Part shown: positions 46,401 to 58,588 of the stretch, piece after piece
Layout: each line of letters starts with the position of its first letter
Position numbering within the stretch: position 1 is the first letter of the stretch
DNA from: Leuctra nigra
Lineage: Eukaryota; Arthropoda; Insecta; Plecoptera; Leuctridae
DNA length: 64,000 nt
Reading direction: 5' to 3'
NCBI GenBank assembly: GCA_934045905.1
Contig: OW203773.1
Coordinates: 13,317,246 to 13,381,245 of the forward strand
Notes under the pieces: generated by a model
What the model saw: only the letters and a program-made list of their open reading frames with translations
The model's database searches: none
Told to the model about the DNA's origin: nothing
Made by a program: the position numbers and the translations under genes

Positions 46401-49400
46401 ATATTGGTGTGTGTACACAATATTAGATCGATCTGTTGAACGGTCATAACTATCAGTTTCATACGTTTGAAAGTTTCTGCTCTAACTACCTTGGAACTAT
46501 AAAGAGTCGAAGTAGCCGTGATCCCCATAAAAAACACTTCGTGTAAAAATACAGTTTATTCCATTTCAAAAGGGGAATGGAAGTTCCAAGAAGTTCGCGA
46601 TTCTCCCACAGATGGCATAGTTTGCAGTACCACTACCATAAAATTTTTGCATTGGTGATTATCACTCATGTATTGGAACGACCACTAGATCTTTAAATCA
46701 GTCATAAAATAAATCATTTATCACTAGTTGCCATAAAATCCTCTATTTAATAACCTGGGTTAACAAAATACGTTTAAAAAGTAATTTAAATCGGTTGTTA
46801 TATGTTAGTACTTTCTCAGCTAAGTTGGCAGACTTGTTTTTTCTCTTGTCTTGTTTCCCGCCTTCAAGGAAGACAAGAGAAACAACATGTCTGCCAACTT
46901 AGCTGAGAAAGTACTAACATATTACAACAGATTTAAATTACTTTTTGAATGTATTATGTTAGCCCAGGCTATTAAATAGAGGATTTTATGGCAACTAGTG
47001 ATAAATTATTTATTTTATGACTGATTTAAAGATCTAGTGGTCGTTTCAACACATGAGTGATAATCACCAAAGCAAATATTTTATGGTAGTGGTACTGCAA
47101 ACTATGCCATCTGTGGGAGAATTGCGAACTTCTTGGAACTTCCATTCCCCTTTTGAAATGGAATAAACTGTACCAGCCAAGTCTCTTTAACTAAAAAAAT
47201 TGAAGGAATCTAGAAATTTAGCACTGAAAAGTAGTGATATCAAAAAATTGGCCAAGTCAAAATTTTTCAAAAAATACTTTGCGCATCGTGAATTATTGAG
47301 CGAGCGTAGCGAGCGTCACCACGGTACTCTTATGGCACTTTCTCTGTGTGTTTTTTTTTTTTGTTTGTTTGTTTTTTTTTTGTGGTCACAGCCCAGGTCA
47401 AACCGCTCAATCAATCGATCTGAAATTTTGTACACATACTAACGTAATCTATGCGGTCCCTGGGATCGTTTTTGAACGGGCTCCCGTGATTGGTTCATAT
47501 TTAAAAAAAATTATCTTTTGATTGGTTGCTTCGATCAATTTGAAATTTAGCAAAAACATTGCAACCAACATTGTACCCAATCATAAAAAGTTTTAGCCAA
47601 ATCCTCCTATTGGTTAAAATTTAAAACCATTTTTCATGTGATTTTTGACATTTAAACTAGAACAGATTGACCGATCAACTTAAAACTTCGCGTGGTCATT
47701 GGTACCAACATTTTAGGTATTTTTGCCAATTTTCAGTCTAATCTGTCGTTATTTTCAAAAGTTTTGTCATTTTAAGGTCATTTTATTCCGTAATCTTGAA
47801 AAATGTATACTAAATGGTCATCCCTGCCTTCTTTAAGCTTCTGCTCCAAGGCAAGGCCTGTAGAGCAGCCAAGCTATCCACAATGTAAAGTAAAATGAAA
47901 GCATTTTTGAGCTAGCGCATAAAATCGGATGCAGTACGAAGGACAAATCCTCTAATTGGTTTAAGTTTAAATAATATCTTCTGATTGGTCGACAATCAAA
48001 ATGTTCACATAAAGTTCAAATTATGCATGGTGATCAAGACCAACTAATATTAAATTTTACATATTGTAAGCCCAATCAGTCAAGTATTAATTGTAATTTT
48101 ACGAATTTAGTATGGGATGTCACAAGAGATTTCTGGAGAAAGTATGTAGGTAAGACTTCACGACACAATGGATCTGTTATTCATCCAGAGTATTATGGAG
48201 ATTGAAAATTTGCAGAGAAAATCGTCTTGTGCAGTGTCGTGTATCGTTACTATGGGGATGTTGCATGTTCTGTGCTCGCTCATCAACGCGTTACACTGAG
48301 CGTTTTCCTAGTAAATAGTATAGAAGTTGGCCGTTAATCAAATATACTTATCTACACTTAAAATATATCTATAGGTAATGCACTAAAAAAACAATGCGCC
48401 AAGTATTTTTTGAAAAATTATGACTTGACCAATTTTTTGATATCACTACTTTTCAGTGCTGAATTTCTAGATTTCTTCAATTTTTTTTAGTTAAAGAGAC
48501 TTGGCTAGTATTTTAACACGGAGTGTTTATTATGGGGATTTATAATTCTTGAACTTTATAAGGGTATTTAAAGGGTATTTATTTAAAGGGGATTCAGACC
48601 CGAGTATGACGGGTACCCGATTCCTGATTTTCGGACCCGCCGACATTCCTAACTAACATTTTGGAATGATCAAATTTCCTGCTTAATATTTGAATTGAGG
48701 ATGGAGTATTTCGCACATATTCTTTGAATTTGCTTTGAATCTGCGTACTTACAGCTGGTAGTTCCGCTTGATTCTGCAGCACTCCATTACAATACTTCTG
48801 CACTGTCACATCTGCACTGTCTCGGACACTTTTTGATGCAATTGTGATTAATGACCTAATGAGTAATGAGTAATGACTAACTGAGCCCCTACTTTCAAGA
48901 TCGTTCGTACAAATTTCATACGGATTCACGGCCTCCTGACGTCAGAACAAACAAAATAATAAACTGATGCTGTAGTTTGAATAATATTTCGTTAGGAAGG
49001 ACGTAACTTTGATGTCACTCTCGAATATTTATACGTGCACTCAAACAATCTCGAAAATAGGGGTCCAGGTAGAGTGAAACTTCTACCTACATTATCTTTT
49101 AAAAACGTTAGAAAATAAAATATGATAAGATGAATGATGGTGATATAAACCCTACTCTAGACGACGCCGGTACTGTATTAAACACCAATAAAATTAGAAA
49201 ATATTTAGAAAATAAGTCACAAGTTCCACGAGAGTATTTTCCTCAAGCGAACAGAATTTTAAAAATCAGAGAGGATTGCACATCAATTTTACTAACCTAA
49301 ATTATATTGCCTACTGAAGTACGTAACGAACTCTGGTACAACCTCTAAGTGTAAAATACGATTATCTCGACTCTAGATAACGAGTTGCTTTTCAAAGCGA

Positions 49401-52400
49401 ATGAGCTTCTGGCAGGAGAGTCAGGATGATTGGAGGTTGACTCTATGGTCACTGTGGTCCGATAGTTTGTAGTGAACTTTCTCTAGGTACCTCCATTCCA
49501 TTCTCCACGAAGATCTCTAAATCTCGCCTGTCCGTTGTGTCCATCCGGCCGGGTAGCTCAGTTGGTAGAGCTTTCGCCCGGCAAGAGAGAGGTCCTCGGT
49601 TTGTGCCCCGGTTTGGTTGGACCTTTCTCAATTTCCACATTCCTTTGTATCATTTAAATTTTTAAATTTGTATACAAAAGTAAAGTAGACAATTTTTCCA
49701 ATGCCACGCAACGCAAATACCACAATATTTAGTACAATGTGTGATGAAAAAATTCATTCTTCAATAAGATTAAGACAATTTAAAAAACTATTCACTTTCA
49801 TGTGATGCGCGCTCATTGCTAAATGTAGAATAAAATGTTAATACAACAATACTTACAACCTACTTGTAAATTAATATAAACCAACAGAAATCAGTCTTGA
49901 AACATATTGATACCAGTATTGAGAACCGAATCACCAGTATTGTGTTGCCATAAGTGTGCCAGTAGAGGTGTGAGGTAAAAGAATGCAACTCACGTAGGTT
50001 TCCATCGAGCGGCTTCATCTCAGCCCCAGCAGCCCAACACAGGAGCAGATCCACGGTGATACTCGAACTGGACGCAGCAATAGGCTGCTACAGTTTTCAA
50101 ACAAAAAACTGCAGTTTTGCTGATCATTTACTGGAAATCAGGAAAAGAAAGTCAGTTCAGGATGCGACGCCCTGACGATGCCTCACGAACTTGACACAGC
50201 AAGAGTTCGCAACGGTTTTGTCAAAGACACTAACAAGCTCTGATCATTTACCGGAAAACAAGAAAACCTTATTAGGTACAAAGATCTCTCAAGTGACTTC
50301 ATATTATCCTAACAAAATGTTTAGAAAAATTACGCACATCCCTACTCTAATATTGTTGGAATAAATATAAATAAATAAATCAATTGAGTTCTGACACAAA
50401 AAGTAAGAACAAACCCTGTCAGAAGTCTTAAGGTACGTTTACAGCTTGACGCTCGACGCTCAGCGCTCAGCGCTAGCGCTGAAAGATGAACATGGTTTAT
50501 CTTCTGACCTTGAACGCCAGCGCTCGGCGTTGGCCAATCAGGAAGCTCAACGTCAGGAGGAACGAACGCCGAGCTGTAAATGTTCCTTTATGTGGCAATA
50601 GAATATGTTATGCTGTCGGGTATTTACTTCAACAACCCTTACCTCGGCCATGGAGCAAGTCCCCGGTTAAACAAATACTGCGGAGGGTTAATGCTGTGCT
50701 AGCACAAAGGCTTCGTCCCCGAATTGACGAAGCCCTCGTCATAGTTAGTTAGGATCCAGGATCCAGGAACAGCTGGACACCTGCACTGGAACCCCTGGGC
50801 CTCTCCAACTATGACGCAGCAGAAGTCTGCTGTGGGTCAGCAAGGTCTCGAGCAATCACTAACAACACAAAGGCTTGAGCGTCCCCGGAGTTGAAGCGCC
50901 CTCGCCAAGCACGTAGTATAACAGGATAGAAACACCCAGTGACACTCTGGGTTGAACACCCAGCGACACTCTGGGATGACCACCTGACAATATAGACGAT
51001 ACTGGCACAGATAAGTGTTCGCGCGGTTTTGCCAAGTACAACTTGAGGAAGTATCTATATATCTCCGATCATTTACTGGACATCAAGAAAACTTTATTAT
51101 ATCACCCATAGACTTCATATTAATTGTTACCAATACTCCCTAACAAAATGTGAAGAGAAATGAAAAGCCATGATATCTAGAGCCCCAATTAACCGACCTT
51201 TAACACTACGGCCCGACCCCTTGAACCAGAACAAGAAGTTTTTTTATTACCAATACTCCAAACTGTAACCAGAATAAAAATAATAAAAAAAAAATCAATT
51301 GTGTTCGGACACAAAGAAGTAACAAGACAATGTCCTCGGCCAGTTCGATACTACAGGATGATCGATGCCCCTGCGTCGAACCCGGGTCTGCTGATCAGCT
51401 TGATAGAACCCTGCGACAACACAAACAGTCGTTAGCGAGCTGACTAGTGGTTAGTCATGTAACACAGACGCAATACTGGTTGATAACAATTCTCAATACT
51501 GATTAATACCGTTCAATCAAATACCTTATTCCCTTAAAACTACTTTCTCACCTTTCTTTCGCATAGGTAAGCTCCTCGAAAGTCATTAAATTACAAAAAA
51601 AATTGCTGCTTTAATAATGTTGTGGCAACGTATGTTTGAACCCTCAACAGAATGCGCTGCTCATGAGATATTCTCCTAGGCGGAGAAAGACTGCATTGCT
51701 AGGTGAGCGCACAATGTAATCTTTCTCAGCCTAACAGGATAACTGACGGTGGCTCCATCTGGTGAGAGTTCAGACTTATGCTGTCCAGACTGTATGTAGA
51801 CATCATTTGTGGAAATAGTATTATTCAAGTTAGCTAAGTTTCCGTAGTCGAACCCATAGCATGGAGCTGAAGCTTGACAGATGACTCGGAGAAGTAGGGA
51901 TCAGTCAAAAGCACTAGAATTGGACTTTCTCCAACGATCGTGCAGTGTATAAACTACATAAACTAATTTATCGAGGATATATTGAATACTATATTGAAAA
52001 AATAAGAATAATAATTGTATCCTTCAACTCGATTGTAGATAGAGTTGAAACGAACCAGTTGGTTTGGTATGGGAATGCCAGGAGAAGGGAGGAAGAGAGG
52101 GTGGCCAAGACAGATGTAAGGATAGCAGGATGTTGGAAACGGCCTCATCTCGGAGAAGCTGCGCCGGCAAATAGATATTTGAAGATATCAGTCCTCAACA
52201 CCACAAGACTGAGCTAATAATCTTATGGACGGAATCCAGTAGCACTTAAAGTCTAGGAATACATTTGTGCATGAAGCTATTTAGCGGACAATGTGTTAAT
52301 TTTGAGGCACTTCGTAGATTTTGTTCATAAAAAAGACAGGTGGTCCTTGCATAATTTCAGATTGATCAGGGAAACGGTTCTGTATTGCACCTGCAACCCG

Positions 52401-55400
52401 AAATACAATAAAGATGGAATAGACCCAGTCATTAGCTGTCAAAAGGAGACGCTCCCTTTGCTTGTTGAATAATTGTTAGACTCGTTAAGTTTGGTGATTC
52501 CATGAATTGATGTGTGCGTGATGAATAAAAATCACACATAGGTACACATATTTGTATCGAGGTCTCTTTGTAATAAACGATCCTGGCTTATTGTCTCTTG
52601 ACCAAGAGAAACACAAGTTACTGATAAAGCTAGAAGCTGATATTTCTAAACCGATTTAATTAATTGAATTGATTGGCTTGATTAGGTGCCCATCACTAGT
52701 GAATAGTAAATGATGAGGTACTTGTATTGCTGCTCTTTGCTGCTCGTTGGTCTGGATCTTGTTTGCAACTACCTAACATATTCTACGCTCAGTTCTGAAG
52801 GAACTTTATCGAATATGTTAGTGGAAGATCTCGCTGCTCCTCTCATCTTCAGTCTCGTTCCAGGATATTCTATGCTCCAAACACATTCAATGTTGAAACC
52901 AATAAGTCATTCAGTAGCTGTTCATTTTGCATGGAACAACTCATTGTGTTTTCATTTTATCATTTCAGAAACAGTTATTTCATATTTGAATCCATTTCAT
53001 GTTTAATAACTGTTTGTGTAATGTTTTCTTTGATGAATGTACATTTTGTGGACCATTCAAAATAAAATGTCTACTGAGAGTAAATGTATGAACTACATTG
53101 AAGAAGGAACTGTGGTGATCTGAATGACTTGAAATAATATTACTGTTGTCTTGGATATGTACAATAATATATTGAAAATTGTTCAAGATTATCCAATATC
53201 CCATTATTATAGTCTTTATTGTGAAAAATTAACATTGTTGATATTTTGTTGGTGATTTGTTGTGAAAATAAAAAAGTCCATGTAAAGCGATGCCTTGATG
53301 CCTTGGTTAACTCCGGGCCGTAGCCTAAGCGAGCGTGTGACGTCAAATGAGGTACACCAAGTAGCTCAGCATTAGCACATGTCACACCAAGCTATTTTTT
53401 AGTCAAAAAATAGTTCTATGTACTGAACTCATTATAGTTTTAGTTAAGAGAAAAAGATTAAAAATCACTTATCAATGGTCTACTTAGGTTGAAATTATTG
53501 TAATTCATTGTGTTCCACCTTATTTATTTATTTATTTATTTATTTATTCAAAACATCTTGCAATAAAAATTTTACTTTTTATGTGGCAAAAAAAACAATC
53601 ACACCATAAACTTCAAATTCATGATAACAATATAATAATACTAAGAGAACAAAATTTACAAAGGAACAAATTAAATACAAACTATAGAACAAGAACATCA
53701 ACATCCATCCCTTATCAATTCCTTAAATCTCTTCACAGTGCAACACTTTCTTATCCAAACCATTCCAATCTCGGACCGTTCTTGAAGAAAGGAATACCTC
53801 CCTATATACGTTTTTGAAAAACATTCCTTTAACATGCCAGTATGTGTCCTCCGTCTCTCTCTCAATATCCACCAACCAATCTCGCAATTCATTCCATCCA
53901 CCAATGCCTTGTCAAATTCTGAACATATTACCAACCTTGTCAACTTTCTCCTATCTTCCAAACTTTCCCATTCCAATGATTCCAACAAAGCTGCAGGGCG
54001 ATTGTATATCTTTCTTAGCCGAGATAATGGATCGTTTTCTATACCAATTGATTGTTAATGTTAACCATTTGAATTGTGAAAAAGCTACGAAGATATGAAA
54101 TATAATTACATTATTTATCTCAGGAAGTCGACTTCAAGCACTTTGAATTGCTTTACCTCCTGATAGGCTAAATTACTTTCATCAATTGGTATCGACTAGG
54201 AAAACGCTCAGTGTAACGCGTTGATGAGCGAGCACGGGTACGTGCAAATTCTCGAACCGGAAATGCGTACACAACGCACAGAAAACATATACATCCATAT
54301 TGAATTGATTATGATATCAACTTAAAAGTGTATGCTTTTCATCGAAACTTTAAAATAGCATCTAAGCACCTGGTTCATAAAGCAAATCAGAATCAATTTT
54401 CAATTGGCACTGGAAAACATTCATTTCGATACTTCATTACTGACAGATATTAAAAATGTCAATAAGTTCATACGTTCTTAACTGATTGGGATGAAATTTT
54501 GTAAAATAAGAGACAATATTGGTCTTAATGATCATGCAAAATATGAGTTTGATCAGAATTATCGAAGACCGTTTTCATTTTTCAGCCTATCAGGAGATAT
54601 TTATTTAAATTTTAACCAATGAATCTGAGTAACGCGTTGATGAGCGAGCACGGATACGCGCAACACCTCGAACCGAAATTCTGTCTATCGAAAATGTCAT
54701 TAAAAGCCAATAATTCTAAAATTTCGCCACAGATTTGTATAGAAATCTCAAAACATTCCTAAAATATTGGTCCAAATAACCATGCAAAGCTGTAAGTTGA
54801 TCGATTGAACCTTTATGATTGAACTGTTCCGTGTTAATTTTCAAAAATCACAGGATCTCCTTCAAAAAATATACCTGAGACCTCTCATATGATATAAGTG
54901 TGTCTACACAATATCAGATCGACTGTTGAACGGTCATTATCAGTTTCATTTGCGTTTGAAAGTTTCTGCTCTAACTACCTTGCCTTGAACTGAAGAGTCG
55001 AAGTCGCCGTGAATTTGACAGCCAACACGCAAATAGTCCGTAAAATGTCAATAACGTTTGGATTTAAACACAGATTAGTATGAAAATTGTCAAAAATGCA
55101 GATAATGTTGGTCCCAACCATCATGCGAAGTTATAAGTTGATCGTTCAATCGGTTATAGTTTAAATTTCTAAAAACACAGGAGAGATGGTTTTAATTTTT
55201 AACCAATGGGAGGATTTGGCTGAAACTTTGTTTGATTGGGTACAATGTTGGGGGTAATGGCTTGTTAAAATTTCAATTTGATCAAAACAACCAATCGAAA
55301 GTTAATTTTTTTAAAATTTGAACCAATCAATGGATTTCAAAAAAAATTAGGGTCTGCAACAATCAGAAATGTTACGTACATGTGTGCAAAATTTCAGCTC

Positions 55401-58400
55401 GATCGAAGAAAAACTCTGACCTGTATATCGTCAGTAACAGAAAAAAAAACAAAAAAAAAACAGAGGTCCGTTCCAAAAGAGCCAAAAGGAGACGCTCGCT
55501 TCGCTCGCTCAATAACGATCCATTATCTCGGCCAAGAAGTTATACAATCGCACTGCTGTAGGGCTAATTCGATCCCCAAAGAGTATCTCCAATTCATTTG
55601 AACCATGTCCACCAGGACGCTCTGAGCGTGCACTACGAGAACAACGCTGCGTTCCTGACCGTCACGCACCTGCAGCGCTGGATCGAGGTGTCGCACTGGG
55701 GCAACATCGCCGTCGAGGAGACCATCGACCTGAAGCACACCGGCGCCGTGCTCAAGGGACCCTTCTCCCGGTACGAGTACCAGAGGGAGAGCCAGAGCGG
55801 CGTGTCCAGCGTCAAGTCGTTCAAGGTCGGTGCCACGACTCTAGCGCTGTAGAGGGTATTGTTAAATAGAAGAACAACACTAATTTCACGTGTCACACTT
55901 TAACATGGCTCAACCGATCGAACATTCCAAAATATTTATTTTTTGAAATTACCATCATGAATTACTTTTTCCAACATTTGAACTCTATTTAAGTATAAAC
56001 AAATCATAAAATGTCATTTAACTTGTAACTCCTGTCTTACAGCGAGGTTTAAAATTATTGCCTTCCGAGAATGAAGAAAACTTTAACACAGGAGGTATAG
56101 GAAAATCATTGCGTTTTTGGCTTATAACTTCTAAAATAGCACACGTTGGTATTGTTTTCAATTTTTTCCCTAATAGGATATCCATATATCTACCAGAATA
56201 AAAGTTTTTTCATCAAAGTTGGGACTACATAAAAATTAGATCTTCATTATTAGCCTAAATGTGACACAATTTTACTTGTCTGCCATAAGATAGCATGGGG
56301 AAGAAAACTCAATTTATCTCAAAAACTAGACACGAGAAGTGTTTAATTTTTTCAAGGATTGTGTATGGCATGATTATCAATAAGTAGACAAAAAATTATG
56401 AAAATCTGAGACTATGCCCGATTGGATGAGCCACCTTAAATGTAGGAAACAGTAGGACAGAACAGGAGGTAGGTAGGTACTCATACTACGATAGGTCTTG
56501 AATTTTTCGTAGTCACTACCTACCTACAGTTTGTTCAAATCTTTTTCCAATGACTATGGTGGCGAAGATTGGCAATGAAAATGATGTTCACTCGACAATT
56601 CATAAAACCGTATTTGAACGAAACAGATTGGCTGCTGGTCAGGTTCATTGACAATCACTCCTTGTTATTATCAATGAAATCAGAGCTCACCTACTAGAGG
56701 TAGATGACGAGTAAGTATAGACTTCATCAGATGATGCCATCACATTTTTTCAGACGATCCATTTCTTTCAAATACCGTTTTATGAATTGTCGAGTGTACT
56801 ATGCTAATACCAACACAAAAAATTAAAATCAGCTAGAACTAGGTGGCACATTCAAGTTATCGGATTCACTTTGGAAAGTTTAGGTTGGCAAAGTGTGAAT
56901 TCAGGTGGAAAGTCTGGATGGTGCTGCTTAGTTACACCCTAGCGGCGTTGTAAGCGTAAATTGAACAGCCTGTAGTTCTGAGCATTTATTTTTTGAAAAC
57001 ACAATTGTTTTTGAATTGTTGTTCTTGCATAACCAATTTTGATTTACACATGGAATTATCTAGACTAGGCAATTCTAATTTATGGGTCAGCTTGGTTATA
57101 TTTTTTATTTATCGAAATAGTGTTCATTCTGAGTCCAACATTTTAATTAAAATATAACGACTTCGGAACTTCGTGCTAGGTAGGTTCTGAGAAAAACATA
57201 GGTTAAAGAGTAATATTTTGAAATGTCCCATGTTGAGTTCAGGGAAATTTGTCTTCGTTGTTTGGCTCTATAACCTAGGTTCTTTGATTTTAACTTCGAA
57301 TTTCTCAGAATTAAGTTCAGAGATCTTACACAATGTGTTGATTATTCTTTTAAATGAAGCCAAAATCAACTAATATTGTAAGAGTGTAAAACTCGGGGCA
57401 CATCAATAAGAGATGAATAACATTTGTGTGTTCCCCTGCAGACGGTGCTGCCAGCCGCGGCCGCAGACGTGTACTACCGGGACGAGATCGGCAACATCTC
57501 CACCTCGAACATGAAGGTGATGAGCGACTCCGTGGAGCTGGACCTGCGGCCCCGCTTCCCGCTGTTCGGCGGCTGGAAGACCCACTACGTCATCGGGTAC
57601 AACGTGCCCAGCTACGAGTACCTCTACAATACTGGGGATGAGTTTGTGCTCAAGGTAAGCTGGACGGATACCTCGGGAGAAGTCGAGACTTTCGAGCATT
57701 GCTGTTTGTTTTAGTTTTATTATTGCCAACATTTTGATAGTTTTGTCCCTTGTTGGTGTTCACATTTACATGGAATTACATTGATTTAAGGCCGGCTTTA
57801 GTGTTTTAGTGTAAATGTTTTTATTACAATTGTTTTAATAATATCTGACATGCAAGTAATGCAAAACAATGAGCAGCAACCTCATCAACTTTGATCTAAT
57901 TTATTTCAATGTTCAGTATTTTTATTTGACTTGTGGCTCTTGTATCAAACCGAATAAAATTGGATTATAAAAGTAGAGATGAGAGGATTTCGATTCTTAG
58001 AAAATAGGTAGATACCAAAGTAAGTCAGTAGGTATGAGGTAGGAACAATGTTTAATATTTGTTTATAGACAATTTTAGTACAAAATGTACAAATGAATAA
58101 AACAAACAAAACTTATTTAACTGGGTAAAATATTCAATGAGAACATATTTCAGCATTTTATTGCATTATTACCGCTAGTATTTTACAAAACTTAATAAAC
58201 ATTGAGCAGCCACCTCATCAACTTTGATCTAATTTATTTCAATGTTCAATATTTTTATTTGATGTTAACTTTTGGCTCTTGTATCAAACGGAATAAAATT
58301 GAAAGTGAAAAGAATCAATGAATCCCAATTCTCTCCAATTGCCCTCCCTAATTAAACCTCTGTGTTCAGATGCGGTTCCTGGACCACATCTACGACGACA

Positions 58401-58588
58401 TGGTCGTGGACGAGGTGACGACCAAGATCGTGCTGCCCGAGGGCTCGCACAACCTGCACCTGTCAGCGCCGTACGCCATCAGCCGGTCCCCCGACACGCT
58501 GCACTTCACCTACCTCGACACCAAGGGCAGGCCCGTCGTCACTATCGGCAAGAAGAACCTCGTCGAGAACCACATTCAGGACTTCGAG
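43477..58588 (+). CDS. RPN1: Ribophorin I, oligosaccharyltransferase subunit 1 (3' part outside window)
   Basis: Six phase-0 coding exons are visible: 43477-43725, 43911-44030, 44919-45167, 55616-55825, 57442-57654 and 58370-58588. Together they give 420 residues. The N-terminus is a signal peptide. Landmark blocks of the luminal domain are [67 protein letters not shown] and [12 protein letters not shown]. Ribophorin I is a type I ER membrane protein of about 600 residues, part of the complex that transfers the N-glycan to nascent chains. The rest of the luminal part, the membrane segment and the cytosolic tail are expected beyond 64000. Exons are GC-rich in an AT-rich setting. Intron 3 is 10.4 kb and intron 6 exceeds 5.4 kb, both inflated by transposons. 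Confidence 0.95.
44031..44918. other. Ribophorin I intron 2
   Basis: Starts GTGAGT and ends CCCTACAG. Nothing recognised inside. Confidence 0.7.
45213..45515. mobile_element. hAT-like G-run-rich MITE in ribophorin intron 3
   Basis: Inverted relative of 4609-4998. The right end CCTACGCGCCTG is intact and the left end is TAGGCCCGTAGGAA. The 8-bp target duplication GTTACAGA/GTTACCGA (45205-45212 and 45516-45523) has one mismatch. Confidence 0.75.
46521..48539. mobile_element. Long member of the CCCCATAA transposon family
   Basis: The ends match those of 40901-41299: ATCCCCATAAAAAACAC on the left, its inverse on the right, with the AGCCAAGTC and GCGCATCG blocks. The left arm is split by the palindrome 46552-47170. 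About 1.1 kb of interior carries degenerate phrases also found in family X, including an inverted CGTTGATGAGCGAGCAC block near 48270. No transposase frame remains. Confidence 0.65.
46552..47170. mobile_element. 619-bp near-perfect palindromic TA-flanked element
   Basis: Two arms of about 300 bp are inverse copies around a short centre near 46860. Ends are CAGTTTATTCCATTTC and inverse. TA flanks at 46550-46551 and 47171-47172, and the empty site (AAAATACCAGCC) is seen in the related element near 40930. This fits a Tc1/mariner-type MITE. Confidence 0.85.
48540..49459. other. Ribophorin intron 3 segment, no recognised gene
   Basis: A 111-codon minus-strand frame at 48594-48929 has no family signature and is probably chance or an old repeat. 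Confidence 0.35.
49460..49650 (+). mobile_element. Diverged SINE-like copy carrying the tRNA-like module
   Basis: The tRNA-like part is 49547-49619, with the intact A box TAGCTCAGTTGG, the same CCCGGCAA loop, and a decayed B box. The upstream block (CCATTCCATTCTCC, AGATCTCTAA) matches the foldback arms near 770-810. This shows that the family exists as a single-armed copy too. Confidence 0.6.
50431..50587. mobile_element. Harbinger-like MITE in ribophorin intron 3
   Basis: The ends AGGTACGTTTACAGCT and its imperfect inverse are flanked by TTA (50428-50430 and 50588-50590). The interior is rich in AGCGCT-type motifs. Confidence 0.65.
50591..51989. other. Ribophorin intron 3 segment, unclassified
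   Basis: A moderately GC-rich block (50600-51000) contains short direct repeats such as the CACCCAGTGACACTCTGGG phrase occurring twice near 50933 and 50957. No gene recognised. Confidence 0.35.
51990..52170 (+). pseudogene. Remnant of a non-LTR retrotransposon ORF end
   Basis: The frame reads [20 protein letters not shown], which resembles the conserved segment near the C-terminus of many LINE reverse transcriptase ORFs (ETxQLxWYGHVxRM). Both sides are decayed. Confidence 0.45.
52171..53689. other. Ribophorin intron 3 segment with (ATTT)n
   Basis: AT-rich. A TTTA microsatellite lies at about 53519-53550. No supported gene. Confidence 0.4.
53690..54000 (-). pseudogene. Frameshifted C-terminal end of a Jockey-like retrotransposon ORF
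   Basis: On the minus strand a phrase [15 protein letters not shown] is readable in one frame, and the preceding [19 protein letters not shown] segment in another. Both fit the C-terminal tail of Jockey/CR1-type ORF2. The frameshift marks it as dead. Confidence 0.45.
54188..55516. mobile_element. Family-X repeat, least interrupted copy
   Basis: It begins with ACTAGGAAAACGCTCAGTG and CGTTGATGAGCGAGCAC and ends with GGAGACGCTCGCTTCGCTCG. A second head block occurs inside at 54628. The interior contains several diverged repeats of a block with phrases like ATGTTGGTC, ATGCAAA and GATCGATTGAAC. It is a counterpart of the sequence flanking the tRNA-like foldback in the array. It lies just before ribophorin exon 4. 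Confidence 0.6.
55826..57441. other. Ribophorin I intron 4
   Basis: GT/AG intron. Apart from the MITE at 56589-56796 nothing is recognised. Confidence 0.7.
56589..56796. mobile_element. Tc1/mariner-like MITE, family 2
   Basis: Both ends are intact: CACTCGACAATTCATAAAAC and inverse. TA follows on the right, and the left flank is TT, so one side has mutated. Confidence 0.75.
57868..58301. repeat. Direct repeat pair in ribophorin intron 5
   Basis: About 95 bp at 57868-57963 recurs at 58203-58301 with small changes. Shared phrases include CCTCATCAACTTTGATC and GGCTCTTGTATCAAAC. Confidence 0.75.

Noticed and set aside
48594..48929. 111-codon minus-strand frame in ribophorin intron 3
   Set aside because: No recognisable domain, no splice context, and it is surrounded by old repeats.
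57403..57732. Minus-strand frame over ribophorin exon 5
   Set aside because: It is a mirror of a GC-rich exon whose plus strand matches ribophorin I.
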